From Dehalococcoidales bacterium (GTDB lineage: Bacteria; Chloroflexota; Dehalococcoidia; Dehalococcoidales; UBA5627): 25,397 nucleotides of DNA. The notes under the pieces were generated by a model that saw nothing but the letters and a program-made list of their open reading frames with translations, was not told where the DNA came from and ran no database searches. Positions 5,822 through 14,229 of the stretch are shown one piece after another. The stretch lies in contig JAQTVR010000002.1 in NCBI GenBank assembly GCA_028706995.1, forward strand, positions 1-25,397. Direction: 5' to 3'. The stretch's first letter is position 1. Every line of letters starts with the position of its first letter. The translations under genes and the position numbers were made by a program.

Positions 5822-7399
5822 ATGAATAGACTCCCCGAAATGGTACAGGCGCTGCTTCAACCCGAAATATACCCCGAGCCGACAAAAAGAGTCCGGCTGG
5901 AACAAACCCAGATGTCCTTCGTCTTTTTAGGGGATAAATATGTCTACAAGATTAAAAAGGCGGTTAACCTGGGCTACCTGGACTATACCACCCTGGAAAA
6001 ACGCAAGTTCTTCTGCGAAAAGGAAATCGAGCTTAACCAGAGGCTTTCCACAGATGTTTATATCGGAGTGATCCCCATAACTAAAAAAGATAAGAAATAT
6101 GCAATAGGCGGCACCGGAGAAATCGTGGAATACGCCGTAAAAATGCGGAAGCTGCCAGGTGAGCGCATGCTGGATGTCCTTTTAAAAGAAAACAGCGTTA
6201 CGGATGAGATGATGCCGAGACTGGCTGCCAGGATGGCCGATTTTCATAGTAAGGCTGCAACCAACTCAAGGATAAACATATTCGGAAGTGTAGATTCCAT
6301 CGCCCACAATAATGAGGAAAACCTGAGCCAGATGGGGAAATACATCGGCAGAACCCTTTCCAGGCGTCAGTACCAGCGAATAGCGAATTTCACCCGCAAC
6401 TTTATAAAAGACAATACTCCCCTGTTCGAGAAGAGGATAAAAGAGAACAGGATAAGGGATTGCCACGGAGATTTGCACGCCGCTCATATCTGCTTCGAAA
6501 ACGGACTGATAATTTATGACTGTATCGAGTTCAACGACCGCTTCCGCTATTGCGACGTCGCATCGGAAGTAGCATTCCTGGCGATGGACTTAGACCATAA
6601 TGGCAGGGCAGACCTTGCCCGCAGCTTCGTTAAAAGCTATATAGTGAGCAGCGGTGACGCCGATATGATAAAACTGCTCCATTTCTACAAGTGTTACCGC
6701 GCCTGCATAAGAGGCAAGGTATCCTGTTTCAAGCTGGATGACCCTTATATCACACCCGAACAAAGACAAGAAGCCGAGCAGGCAGCAACGAGCTATTTCG
6801 ATTTAGCCTGTTCTTATGTAAACTCTACCCCCACCTTGTTTATTACCGCCGGGCTTACCGGAAGCGGCAAATCCGCACTGGCGGAAGCGCTGGCAAAAAG
6901 GCTGGGACTGGTAGTTCTTTCCTCGGATATAACCCGCAAGAAACTGGCAAATATCTGGGTTAAAGAACACTGCTTCGAGAAGTATAACACCGGCATATAC
7001 TCCCCTGAATTCTCCCGAAAGACGTACGATACGTTATTCGAAGAAGCTAAAAAGGTATTGAGTGACGGGGAATCGGTGATCATAGATGCGGCTTTTATAA
7101 AGGCGGCCGGGCGTGTTACTGCCAAGGAACTGGCAGAAGAAATAAAGGCTAAATTCTTTATTCTCGAGTGTACCCTCGATGAAGAGACTGCAAAAGGGAG
7201 ACTGGAAAGACGACTTAAGGAGACATCGGTATCCGACGGACGCTGGGAGGTATACCAGATACAGAAAAGCCTATTCGAATCTGTAGTGGAAGTACCACCT
7301 CGGAATCGTGTTATAATTGACAATAATAATCCGATAGAGGAAAACGTAAAAAAAGTCTTAGATGTATTAGATAATATCTCTAATGATACCGGGTGTTAA
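5822..7399 (+). CDS. Two-domain kinase fusion: aminoglycoside-phosphotransferase-like domain plus P-loop (AAA_33-type) kinase
   Basis: A 525-residue cytoplasmic protein. Residues about 1-330 form a protein-kinase-like small-molecule phosphotransferase domain, with the catalytic loop HGDLH (215-219, catalytic D217) and a metal-binding Asp at D233 in YDCIEF. Residues about 338-520 form a nucleotide kinase-like domain with Walker A GLTGSGKS (344-351) followed by SSDITRK, as in COG0645-type predicted kinases. Such fusions are widespread and usually named bifunctional aminoglycoside phosphotransferase/ATP-binding protein, but no substrate is established; antibiotic resistance should not be assumed. 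Its place between core-metE/DUF6485 and ahcY hints at a link with methyl or nucleoside metabolism, which is inference. AAAGGA at 5801-5806 is 15 bases from the ATG, unusually far, but a TAA at 5813 excludes any start further upstream. Confidence 0.85.
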   Translation: MNRLPEMVQALLQPEIYPEPTKRVRLEQTQMSFVFLGDKYVYKIKKAVNLGYLDYTTLEKRKFFCEKEIELNQRLSTDVYIGVIPITKKDKKYAIGGTGEIVEYAVKMRKLPGERMLDVLLKENSVTDEMMPRLAARMADFHSKAATNSRINIFGSVDSIAHNNEENLSQMGKYIGRTLSRRQYQRIANFTRNFIKDNTPLFEKRIKENRIRDCHGDLHAAHICFENGLIIYDCIEFNDRFRYCDVASEVAFLAMDLDHNGRADLARSFVKSYIVSSGDADMIKLLHFYKCYRACIRGKVSCFKLDDPYITPEQRQEAEQAATSYFDLACSYVNSTPTLFITAGLTGSGKSALAEALAKRLGLVVLSSDITRKKLANIWVKEHCFEKYNTGIYSPEFSRKTYDTLFEEAKKVLSDGESVIIDAAFIKAAGRVTAKELAEEIKAKFFILECTLDEETAKGRLERRLKETSVSDGRWEVYQIQKSLFESVVEVPPRNRVIIDNNNPIEENVKKVLDVLDNISNDTGC

Positions 7400-7457
7400 G
7401 ACCCTATAAGACGGCAAATTGATATCACTGAATAGAGAATAAAAGGACGGTTGGTAA

Positions 7458-8720
7458 ATGAACAGGGATTTATACGATATAAAGGATATTGCCCTTGCCG
7501 AAGACGGCAGGCAAAGAATAGAATGGGCGGCGCGTGAAATGCCGGTGCTGAAGCTAATCATGGAAAGATTCGAAAAAGAAAAACCGCTCCGGGGGATTCG
7601 TGTTTCCGCCTGCCTGCATATCACCACTGAAACAGCCAACCTTGCCCTGGCGCTTAAAGCCGGCGGGGCCGACGTTATGCTGTGCGCCTCCAACCCGTTA
7701 AGCACACAGGATCCTGCCGCAGCCGCGCTGGTGGAATACGGTATACCTACCAATGCCATCAAGGGAGAGGATGATAAAACCTATTATAAGCATATAAATA
7801 CCGCCCTTGACCATAGACCGCAACTCACCGTGGATGACGGAGCGGATCTGGTAAGCATGTTGCATAAAGAAAGAAAGGATTTAATAAAGAACATTATCGG
7901 CGGCACCGAAGAGACGACCACAGGCGTTATACGCCTTCGCAGCATGGAGAGAGACGGCAAGCTTCAATATCCTATAATTGCCGTTAACGACGCTCAGACC
8001 AAGTACCTTTTCGATAACCGCTACGGCACCGGGCAAAGCACACTTGACGGAATTATCCGCGCCACCAATATTCTTTTTGCCGGCAAGAATGTGGTCATAG
8101 TCGGATATGGCTGGTGTGGTCATGGTGTAGCCATGAGAGCCAAGGGGTTAGGGGCTCTGGTCATTGTTACCGAAGTCAAGCCCCTGCGGGCATTAGAAGC
8201 CGTCATGGACGGGTTCAGGGTGATGCCCATGAATGACGCTGCCAAAATCGGGGACATTTTTATTACCGTCACCGGCGACAAACATGTCATAAGTAGAGAG
8301 CATTTCGGCATGATGAAGGATGGGGCAATCATCTGCAACAGCGGACATTTCAACGTTGAAATAGATATCCCCAGCCTTGAAAGCCTTTCTGTAAACAAGC
8401 GACGCATCAGGTCGTTTGTCGATGAATATACCTTGAAAGACAAACATAAGATATTCCTGCTGGGCGAAGGCAGGTTGATTAACCTGGCAGCCGCTGAGGG
8501 ACACCCGTCCAGCGTTATGGATATGAGCTTTGCCAATCAGGCGCTATGTCTGGAATACATCGTTAAAAATAGCAAGAATCTCGAGTCGAAGGTTTATGTA
8601 GTACCTGAGGACGTAGATAAAGAAGTTGCCCGACTGAAGCTGGATGCTATGGGCGTTAAAATCGATAAACTAACCCCGGAGCAGGAGAAATACCTGAATA
8701 GCTGGGAAGAAGGAACTTAA
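7458..8720 (+). CDS. ahcY: Adenosylhomocysteinase (S-adenosylhomocysteine hydrolase), short form
   Basis: Splits S-adenosylhomocysteine into homocysteine and adenosine with bound NAD, relieving product inhibition of methyltransferases and feeding homocysteine to core-MetE. The 420 residues show the substrate motif HITTETA (54-60), the acidic pair D126-D127, NDAQTKYLFDN (177-187, with K182 and D186) and the Rossmann loop GYGWCGHG (216-223). The C-terminus ends in LTPEQEKYL and lacks the Lys...Tyr-Arg-Tyr tail that reaches the neighbouring subunit's NAD in the longer bacterial/eukaryotic enzymes; this is the archaeal/Thermotoga form. Some archaeal members of this form prefer S-inosylhomocysteine, so that substrate is a possible alternative. 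AAAGGA at 7442-7447 precedes the ATG by ten bases. metK follows after 11 bases. Confidence 0.94.
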   Translation: MNRDLYDIKDIALAEDGRQRIEWAAREMPVLKLIMERFEKEKPLRGIRVSACLHITTETANLALALKAGGADVMLCASNPLSTQDPAAAALVEYGIPTNAIKGEDDKTYYKHINTALDHRPQLTVDDGADLVSMLHKERKDLIKNIIGGTEETTTGVIRLRSMERDGKLQYPIIAVNDAQTKYLFDNRYGTGQSTLDGIIRATNILFAGKNVVIVGYGWCGHGVAMRAKGLGALVIVTEVKPLRALEAVMDGFRVMPMNDAAKIGDIFITVTGDKHVISREHFGMMKDGAIICNSGHFNVEIDIPSLESLSVNKRRIRSFVDEYTLKDKHKIFLLGEGRLINLAAAEGHPSSVMDMSFANQALCLEYIVKNSKNLESKVYVVPEDVDKEVARLKLDAMGVKIDKLTPEQEKYLNSWEEGT

Positions 8721-8731
8721 AAAGGAGAAAT

Positions 8732-9940
8732 ATGAGTAACTGTTTTGAAAGCTCCCCCAAATTCATGTTCACATCGGAATCGGTAACCGAAGGACACCCG
8801 GATAAGCTGTGTGACCAGATATCCGATGCCATCCTGGATGCTATTATGGCTAAAGACCCAAACGGCAGGGTAGCCTGCGAGGTAGCCACTACCACCGGCA
8901 TGGTAATAGTGCTGGGAGAAATTACCACCAAGTGCTATGTGGATGTTCCCCAGGTGGTGCGCGGTGTTATCCAGGACGTAGGTTATAACAAGCCGGAATA
9001 CGGTTTCGATTGCCACTCGTGCGGTGTAATGGTTTCAATTAAAGAGCAATCCACTGATATCGATATGGGAGTCAGTAAATCTGCCGAAGCTAAAAGCATT
9101 GCTTCCGCCGATGATTTTGATAAAACCGGTGCCGGCGACCAGGGTATGATGGTCGGTTATGCCTGCAACGAAACACCCGAACTTATGCCATTCTCCATAT
9201 TAATGGCACACAACCTGTGCCGCAGGCTGGCAAAAGTAAGAAAAGAAGGAATACTCCCCTATCTGCGTCCGGATGGTAAATCCCAGGTAACGGTTGAATA
9301 CAGCAACGGAAAGGCTAAGAGAATCGACAGCGTTGTAATCGGCGCCCAGCACGATGATAATATCAGCCACGAACAGATTGAAAAAGACATCATCAAGAAT
9401 GTTATAAAAGAGGTTGTTCCGGCAAACCTTATCGATAGCGATACAAAATATTATGTCAATGCCACAGGACGCTTCGTCATCGGCGGACCTGTATCCGATA
9501 CCGGTTTTACCGGCCGTAAGATTATCGTCGATACATACGGCGGGGTAGCCCGTCATGGCGGCGGCGCTTTCTCGGGGAAAGACCCGACCAAGGTAGACCG
9601 CTCGGCAAGCTATATGGCGCGCTATATCGCCAAGAACCTGGTTGCCGCCAGCATCGCCGATAGAGTTGAAATACAAGTAGCCTATGTTATCGGGGTTGCC
9701 AAACCACTCTCTGTCTGTGTTGAAACGTTCGGTACCGGTAAAGTAGACACGCAAAGCATAAAGGCACTGATAAGTAAACATTTCGATTTAAGACCGGGAG
9801 CCATTATTAAACATCTCAACTTGCGCAGACCCATTTACCGCCAGACAGCGGCTTACGGTCACTTCGGCAGAACAGATATCGACCTTCCCTGGGAAAAGAC
9901 TGACAAAGCCGCTATTTTAAGAAAAGAAGCGGGACTTTAA
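8732..9940 (+). CDS. metK: S-adenosylmethionine synthetase
   Basis: Makes SAM from methionine and ATP, releasing phosphate and pyrophosphate; the central reaction of the operon. The 402-residue protein is the usual bacterial length and has all family signatures: GHPDK (21-25), GAGDQG (133-138), the mobile-loop region before it, and the P-loop-like GGGAFSGKDPTKVDRS (276-291). Active enzyme is a homotetramer with active sites between subunits, needing Mg and K. AAGGAG at 8722-8727 stands four bases from the ATG and begins right after the ahcY stop (8720), so the two are co-transcribed. No SAM riboswitch is visible ahead of this gene or the operon. Confidence 0.97.
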   Translation: MSNCFESSPKFMFTSESVTEGHPDKLCDQISDAILDAIMAKDPNGRVACEVATTTGMVIVLGEITTKCYVDVPQVVRGVIQDVGYNKPEYGFDCHSCGVMVSIKEQSTDIDMGVSKSAEAKSIASADDFDKTGAGDQGMMVGYACNETPELMPFSILMAHNLCRRLAKVRKEGILPYLRPDGKSQVTVEYSNGKAKRIDSVVIGAQHDDNISHEQIEKDIIKNVIKEVVPANLIDSDTKYYVNATGRFVIGGPVSDTGFTGRKIIVDTYGGVARHGGGAFSGKDPTKVDRSASYMARYIAKNLVAASIADRVEIQVAYVIGVAKPLSVCVETFGTGKVDTQSIKALISKHFDLRPGAIIKHLNLRRPIYRQTAAYGHFGRTDIDLPWEKTDKAAILRKEAGL

Positions 9941-9997
9941 ACAACCGGATTATGAGTAAATACAGCAGAAATACTTAAAAGAAAAATAAGGATAAGA

Positions 9998-11428
9998 TTG
10001 ATAAAAAATACGATTAAATTCGGCACCGATGGTTGGCGAGGAATAATCGCTGATGACTTCACATTCCATAATGTGTGCATCTGTGCCCAGGGGGTTGCCG
10101 AGTATTTACAACAATCCGGACTGGTACAACGCGGATTGGTTATCGGCTATGATACCCGTTTTGCCTCTAAGGATTTCGCCGTGGCTGCCGCCGAAGTGAT
10201 TGCAGGAAATAACATAAAGGTATATCTCTGCCCCACAGCTACACCTACTCCGGTTATCAGTTACGGCGTATTGGCAAAACAGGCAGGCGGAGCTATAATT
10301 ATTACCGCCAGCCATAATCCGGCAAAATGGAACGGCTTCAAGTATAAATCCGCAGACGGCGCCAGCGCCCCCACTGAAGTTGTCTCCCGACTGGAAGAAA
10401 ATATCGCAGATATTGCTGAAACAGGGAAGATAAGTCGCTTACCTCTTACAGAAGCTGTCAATAGAGGACTGGTGGAATATACAGACCTGTTTCCTTTTTA
10501 TAGGAAGCAGATAGAAAAGTTCGTTGACTTCAAGGATTTTAAGAATAAAAATCTTAAAATAGTCGTGGATTCGATGTTCGGAGCCGGCATCGGTTACTTC
10601 AAAGAATTACTTAAAGACACTAACTTCGAGATTATCGAGATAAACGACCAGTGTAATCCGGCATTCCCCGGGATGAAACAGCCGGAGCCGATAGCTGTTA
10701 ATCTTTCAAAGCTATCCGAAATAGTAAAAAAAGAAAAAGCTGATGTCGGACTGGCTACCGACGGAGATTCCGACCGTATCGGGATCATGGATGAGAACGG
10801 CAACTTTTTAACCCAGCTACAGGTATTCGCTTTACTGGCATTATATCTGCTTGAGGTTCGTAGTCAGCGCGGGGCTATTGTTAAGACGATAACCAGCACC
10901 AGCATGCTACAAAAACTGGGAGATATATATAATGTGCCGGTATTTGAAACAAAGGTTGGATTTAAATATGTCGCTCCGGTTATGATTGAGCACGATGCAC
11001 TCATAGGCGGTGAAGAGAGCGGCGGGTATGGACTACGCGGGCATGTTCCCGAGCGCGATGCCCTGCTGGCAGGATTGTGCTTTTTAGATTTTATGATAAA
11101 AACAGGCAAAAAACCCTCGGAGTTACTGGGGGATTTATATAATAAGGTTGGAAAACATTATTATGACCGGCTGGACATAGAGTTCCCCGTACTGCAGAGG
11201 GAAATTATAACCAACCGGGTTAAAGAAAGTTTCCCTGAAACGCTGGATAATGTTAAAGTAATTAAAAAAGATAGCCTGGATGGTTTCAGGTTTACTCTAG
11301 CCGACGGCACCTGGTTGCTTATTCGTTTTTCCGGCACCGAACCTTTACTAAGAATCTATACAGAAAGTAATAACTTGGAAAGAGTAAAAAGAATGCTGGA
11401 ATTGGGCAAAAAACTTACCGGAGTTTGA
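9998..11428 (+). CDS. Phosphoglucomutase/phosphomannomutase (alpha-D-phosphohexomutase family)
   Basis: Interconverts hexose 6-phosphate and hexose 1-phosphate, providing glucose-1-P and mannose-1-P for sugar-nucleotide synthesis. All four family loops are present in the 476 residues: TASHNP (103-108, phosphoserine S105), the metal loop DGDSDR (255-260), the sugar-binding GEESGG (338-343) and the phosphate-binding RFSGTEP (443-449). These do not separate glucose from mannose specificity. The start is TTG at 9998 with AAGGAT four bases ahead; no in-frame ATG fits the FGTDGWRG N-terminus. The next gene begins three bases after its stop and encodes a phosphoglucose/phosphomannose isomerase, so together they link fructose-6-P to both 1-phosphates. 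Confidence 0.93.
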   Translation: MIKNTIKFGTDGWRGIIADDFTFHNVCICAQGVAEYLQQSGLVQRGLVIGYDTRFASKDFAVAAAEVIAGNNIKVYLCPTATPTPVISYGVLAKQAGGAIIITASHNPAKWNGFKYKSADGASAPTEVVSRLEENIADIAETGKISRLPLTEAVNRGLVEYTDLFPFYRKQIEKFVDFKDFKNKNLKIVVDSMFGAGIGYFKELLKDTNFEIIEINDQCNPAFPGMKQPEPIAVNLSKLSEIVKKEKADVGLATDGDSDRIGIMDENGNFLTQLQVFALLALYLLEVRSQRGAIVKTITSTSMLQKLGDIYNVPVFETKVGFKYVAPVMIEHDALIGGEESGGYGLRGHVPERDALLAGLCFLDFMIKTGKKPSELLGDLYNKVGKHYYDRLDIEFPVLQREIITNRVKESFPETLDNVKVIKKDSLDGFRFTLADGTWLLIRFSGTEPLLRIYTESNNLERVKRMLELGKKLTGV

Positions 11429-11431
11429 TTT

Positions 11432-12493
11432 ATGATAGATTTAGACGATATCAAAGTATACAGCGAATATGACCTGGAAAATATGATCGGACACCTCACT
11501 AGCTTCCCTGAGCTATGCCGCGAGGCATGGCGCAAAGGAATGTTATTGGAACTACCGCCAGACTATGCAGATATAAACAGGGTGATGATACTGGGAATGG
11601 GGGGTTCGGCAATCGGTGCCGATCTCATTGCCCGGCTGGCTTCTTCAGAATCTAAAATACCGATTTCGGTTAATCGAAGCTATAACCTGCCGTCATATGT
11701 GGATAATAAGACGTTATTTATCGCCTGCAGCTATTCGGGATATACGGAAGAAACGCTTTCCGCCCTTGATGAAGCCTTTAGCATAAACGCTAAATGTATT
11801 GCCATTACCACCGGCGGTAAACTTAAAGAGATTGCAGAGGCAAGACATATACCGCTATTCCAATTCGATTACGACGCCCAACCTCGCGCAACCCTACCGT
11901 TCAGCTTTATGGCTATATTCAGCATATTACAAAAACTGCGTGTTATCGGCGATAAATCGGCCGATACCGCCAAGATGATTAAGATCCTGGAGCAATTATC
12001 AGGGCAACTGGATAAATCCATACCCATTGCACAGAACCAGGCCAAACAGATGGCAGAAAAGCTCTATGGCAAATTTATCTTCATATATTGTTCGGGGATA
12101 ACCGCTGAAGTTGGCTACCGATGGAAGACCCAGTTCAATGAAAACAGCAAGACCTGGGCAGCCTGTGAATCCTTCTCCGAACTTAATCACAACACTATAG
12201 TCGGTTATCAATTCCCGAAGGATTTTGCCGGCAATACGCATATAGTTCTCTTACGCTCAAGTCAGTTGCCGGAACCAATTTTAAAACGCTATCAGGCAAC
12301 CTGCCAACTACTGGAGCAGACAAAGATCAAGCATAGCATAATAGATGTTTCGGGAGAGAATACGCTGGCTCAGATGTTAAGCCTGGTGCTCCTGGGAGAC
12401 TATATAAGCTATTATCTGGCTATCCTTAACCAGGTGGACCCTACCCCTATTGAGGCCATAGACCATTTAAAACACGAGCTCAGGAAACAGTAG
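11432..12493 (+). CDS. Bifunctional phosphoglucose/phosphomannose isomerase (SIS domain)
   Basis: A 353-residue SIS-fold isomerase of the dual-specificity family first described in crenarchaea, converting glucose-6-P and mannose-6-P to fructose-6-P. The first SIS domain shows GMGGSAIGAD (55-64) and the phosphate-binding SYSGYTEET (100-108). Candidate catalytic residues are E237 (in FNENSK) and H253 (in ELNHNT), 16 apart as in the Pyrobaculum enzyme, with a C-terminal Lys in DHLKHEL. It is shorter than the classical Pgi (about 550 residues). The upstream mutase is three bases away. It is the last gene of the + strand operon, and a strong palindromic terminator starts 11 bases after the stop. 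Confidence 0.9.
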   Translation: MIDLDDIKVYSEYDLENMIGHLTSFPELCREAWRKGMLLELPPDYADINRVMILGMGGSAIGADLIARLASSESKIPISVNRSYNLPSYVDNKTLFIACSYSGYTEETLSALDEAFSINAKCIAITTGGKLKEIAEARHIPLFQFDYDAQPRATLPFSFMAIFSILQKLRVIGDKSADTAKMIKILEQLSGQLDKSIPIAQNQAKQMAEKLYGKFIFIYCSGITAEVGYRWKTQFNENSKTWAACESFSELNHNTIVGYQFPKDFAGNTHIVLLRSSQLPEPILKRYQATCQLLEQTKIKHSIIDVSGENTLAQMLSLVLLGDYISYYLAILNQVDPTPIEAIDHLKHELRKQ

Positions 12494-12503
12494 ATCCAAA
12501 CAA

Positions 12504-12533
12504 AAAAGGCTGCAAATTAATTTGCAGCCTTTT
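12504..12533. terminator. Bidirectional intrinsic terminator between convergent operons
   Basis: A perfect 30-base palindrome: AAAAGGCTGCAAATT (12504-12518) followed by its exact complement, ending in TTTT. The GC-rich part of the stem with A run before and T run after gives a canonical Rho-independent terminator on both strands. It lies 10 bases past the isomerase stop and 21 bases past the rpsI stop, so one element serves both converging operons. Confidence 0.92.
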
Positions 12534-12554
12534 CTAATTCAGAATTGTAATAAT

Positions 12555-12950
12555 TTAACGCTTTGTATACTGCGGCGCCTTGCGGGCACGCTTGAGACCG
12601 GGTTTCTTTCTCTCTTTAGCCCGTGAATCACGGGTGAGCAGACCATCCCCCCTCAACAAAGCCTTATACTTCTCGTCTTCTTTTAACAGGGCGCGGGCAA
12701 TGCCATGAGAAACAGCTCCCGACTGTCCGGAAACACCACCACCATTGACCTTAATGGAAATATCATATTTTCCCATAGTTTCAGTGATTAAAAGCGGTTT
12801 TACAATAATCTGGCGGTCTCCAAAACGAACAAACCGCTGTTCATAAGGCATCCCGTTAATTATAATCTCTCCGCTCCCCTGCATAAGCCGTACCTGAGCC
12901 ACTGCTGTTTTACGCCTGCCTGTTCCCTGAGAATAAGTCTTCTTTTTCAA
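12555..12950 (-). CDS. rpsI: 30S ribosomal protein S9
   Basis: S9 binds the 3' major domain of 16S rRNA, and its C-terminal tail reaches the P-site tRNA. The family signature GTGRRKTAVAQVRL is near the N-terminus, with NGGGVSGQSGA in the middle and a basic tail ending in APQYTKR, the universal KR ending. I prefer the TTG at 12950 (131 residues, KKKTYSQGTGRRK): a purine-rich GAGGGGAG (12953-12960) stands just upstream, and the distance from start to GTGRRK is normal. The alternative is the GTG at 12962, four codons earlier, which has only a weak ribosome site. It is the last gene of the long - strand cluster, after rplM, as in the usual rplM-rpsI pair. Confidence 0.93.
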   Translation of the reverse strand: MKKKTYSQGTGRRKTAVAQVRLMQGSGEIIINGMPYEQRFVRFGDRQIIVKPLLITETMGKYDISIKVNGGGVSGQSGAVSHGIARALLKEDEKYKALLRGDGLLTRDSRAKERKKPGLKRARKAPQYTKR

Positions 12951-12952
12951 AG

Positions 12953-12960
12953 CTCCCCTC
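12953..12960 (-). promoter_or_regulatory. Ribosome binding site supporting the rpsI TTG start
   Basis: GAGGGGAG on the - strand. Its GAGG core is six bases from the TTG at 12950. It overlaps the upstream GTG candidate (12960-12962), so it can only serve the downstream start. Confidence 0.5.
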
Positions 12961-12977
12961 ACAAACTTCTATCCGAT

Positions 12978-13400
12978 TTATTTTTTAGCGGCTACCTGAG
13001 CCGTATGGGGGTGCGAATCCCCAGCATATACCTTTAATTTCTTTATCATGCTGTTTCCCAGTCGATTATGAGGTATCATCCCTCTGACAGCATGCTCTAT
13101 TACCCATTCCGGTTTGGTCTTAAGCATGACATCCAGTGTGACGCTCTTAAAACCACCGGGATAGCCGGAATGCCTGTAATATAATTTTTGCAGAGTCTTA
13201 TTACCGCTGGTGCGTATCTTTCCGGCATTGATAATAACAACGAAGTCGCCGGTATCCATATTGCGAGTAAACATCGCTTTATTTTTACCCATAAGCAAAC
13301 GGGCAACCTCCGTTGCCAGGTGACCCAGTACCTGATCCGTAGCATCGATAACATGCCATTCCCGTTTTATATCAGAAGCCTTAACACTATATGTATTCAC
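12978..13400 (-). CDS. rplM: 50S ribosomal protein L13
   Basis: L13 is an early assembly protein of the large subunit. At 140 residues it has family length, with REWHVIDATDQVLGHLA near the N-terminus, the GDFVVIINAGKI core and the conserved GMIPHNRLG motif. The start codon is GTG; the site GAGGAAG about nine bases upstream lies inside the end of truA, and the coding regions overlap by 14 bases, which suggests translational coupling. rpsI follows. Confidence 0.95.
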   Translation of the reverse strand: MNTYSVKASDIKREWHVIDATDQVLGHLATEVARLLMGKNKAMFTRNMDTGDFVVIINAGKIRTSGNKTLQKLYYRHSGYPGGFKSVTLDVMLKTKPEWVIEHAVRGMIPHNRLGNSMIKKLKVYAGDSHPHTAQVAAKK

Positions 13401-14196
13401 TATTTTCTTCCTCTAAGGATTTTTTATAATTAACTTTCATAAGGCACAGCCCTTTAGCAGGAGCCGCCGGACCGGCCAAACCAAGTTTCTTCGCATCCAT
13501 TATACTATGAAACTCTTCTCCCGTCACCTTCCCCTGCCCTACCCGGATAAGAGCTCCAACTGTATTCCTTGCCTGATGGGGCAGGAACGAACTAGCCACT
13601 ACATTGAAGACAACCATCTCCCCGTCCCTGTCGAACCAGGTATTATAAATACGCCTTATTGTACTTTTTAATTCTACTCCCAGGTTACTGGTAAAAGAAG
13701 CAAAGTCGTGCTCGCCGACAAGTTCCCGAGCCACCTTATTCATTGCTTCAATATCCAGCTCTCCGCTTACCCGATAGGAATAATCTTCCCACATCGGAGA
13801 ACGCGCATAACTGTTCAATATATAATATTTATATTCCCGGCTTACAGCCTTACTTCTAACGTTGAATGAATTTTCAACCCTGTAAGCCGCCTTAACTGCT
13901 ATATCCGCCGGCAGGTAATAGTTCAAACCGCTTATGAACTTACCCAACTCTATCGCCGATTTAGCTTTAAAGCTGACCACCTGCCCCCTGGCATGTACCC
14001 CGGTATCCGTTCGGCTGGCCGATGCTACCCTGATTTTCTCACCGGTCAGACTGTATATGGCTTTTTCCAATTCACCTTGCACCGTAGGAAGCTTCGCCTG
14101 TAACTGGAAACCATAGTACTCGCTTCCATTGTATTCGACAATCAGAACCAATCTTCTGATTGTATTATCAACCGGAGAGATATTCTCCGCCATCAT
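13387..14196 (-). CDS. truA: tRNA pseudouridine(38-40) synthase
   Basis: Isomerises uridine to pseudouridine at positions 38-40 in the tRNA anticodon arm. The 269-residue protein has the TruA catalytic motif SRTDTGVHA with nucleophile D64, the N-terminal YNGSEYYGFQ motif (22-31), VSREYKYYI and SFLPHQARN with the RNA-binding Arg. Two consecutive ATG codons begin the gene (14196 and 14193), with AAAAGG about eight bases ahead. Its place between rplQ and rplM is common in Firmicutes and Chloroflexota. Confidence 0.95.
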   Translation of the reverse strand: MMAENISPVDNTIRRLVLIVEYNGSEYYGFQLQAKLPTVQGELEKAIYSLTGEKIRVASASRTDTGVHARGQVVSFKAKSAIELGKFISGLNYYLPADIAVKAAYRVENSFNVRSKAVSREYKYYILNSYARSPMWEDYSYRVSGELDIEAMNKVARELVGEHDFASFTSNLGVELKSTIRRIYNTWFDRDGEMVVFNVVASSFLPHQARNTVGALIRVGQGKVTGEEFHSIMDAKKLGLAGPAAPAKGLCLMKVNYKKSLEEENSEYI

Positions 14197-14229
14197 TCAA
14201 AACCTTTTCCGTTACTCTCCCAAATCCGG

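Noticed and set aside
5822..6830. Aminoglycoside resistance gene
   Set aside because: The phosphotransferase fold is shared by many small-molecule kinases; fusion to a P-loop kinase and the metabolic context give no support for resistance.
6814..7323. 169-codon - strand reading frame opposite the kinase fusion
   Set aside because: It is the antisense of a region with clear P-loop kinase coding and has no recognisable motif.
9200..9781. 193-codon - strand reading frame opposite metK
   Set aside because: metK is unmistakable on the other strand; the antisense frame shows no domain.
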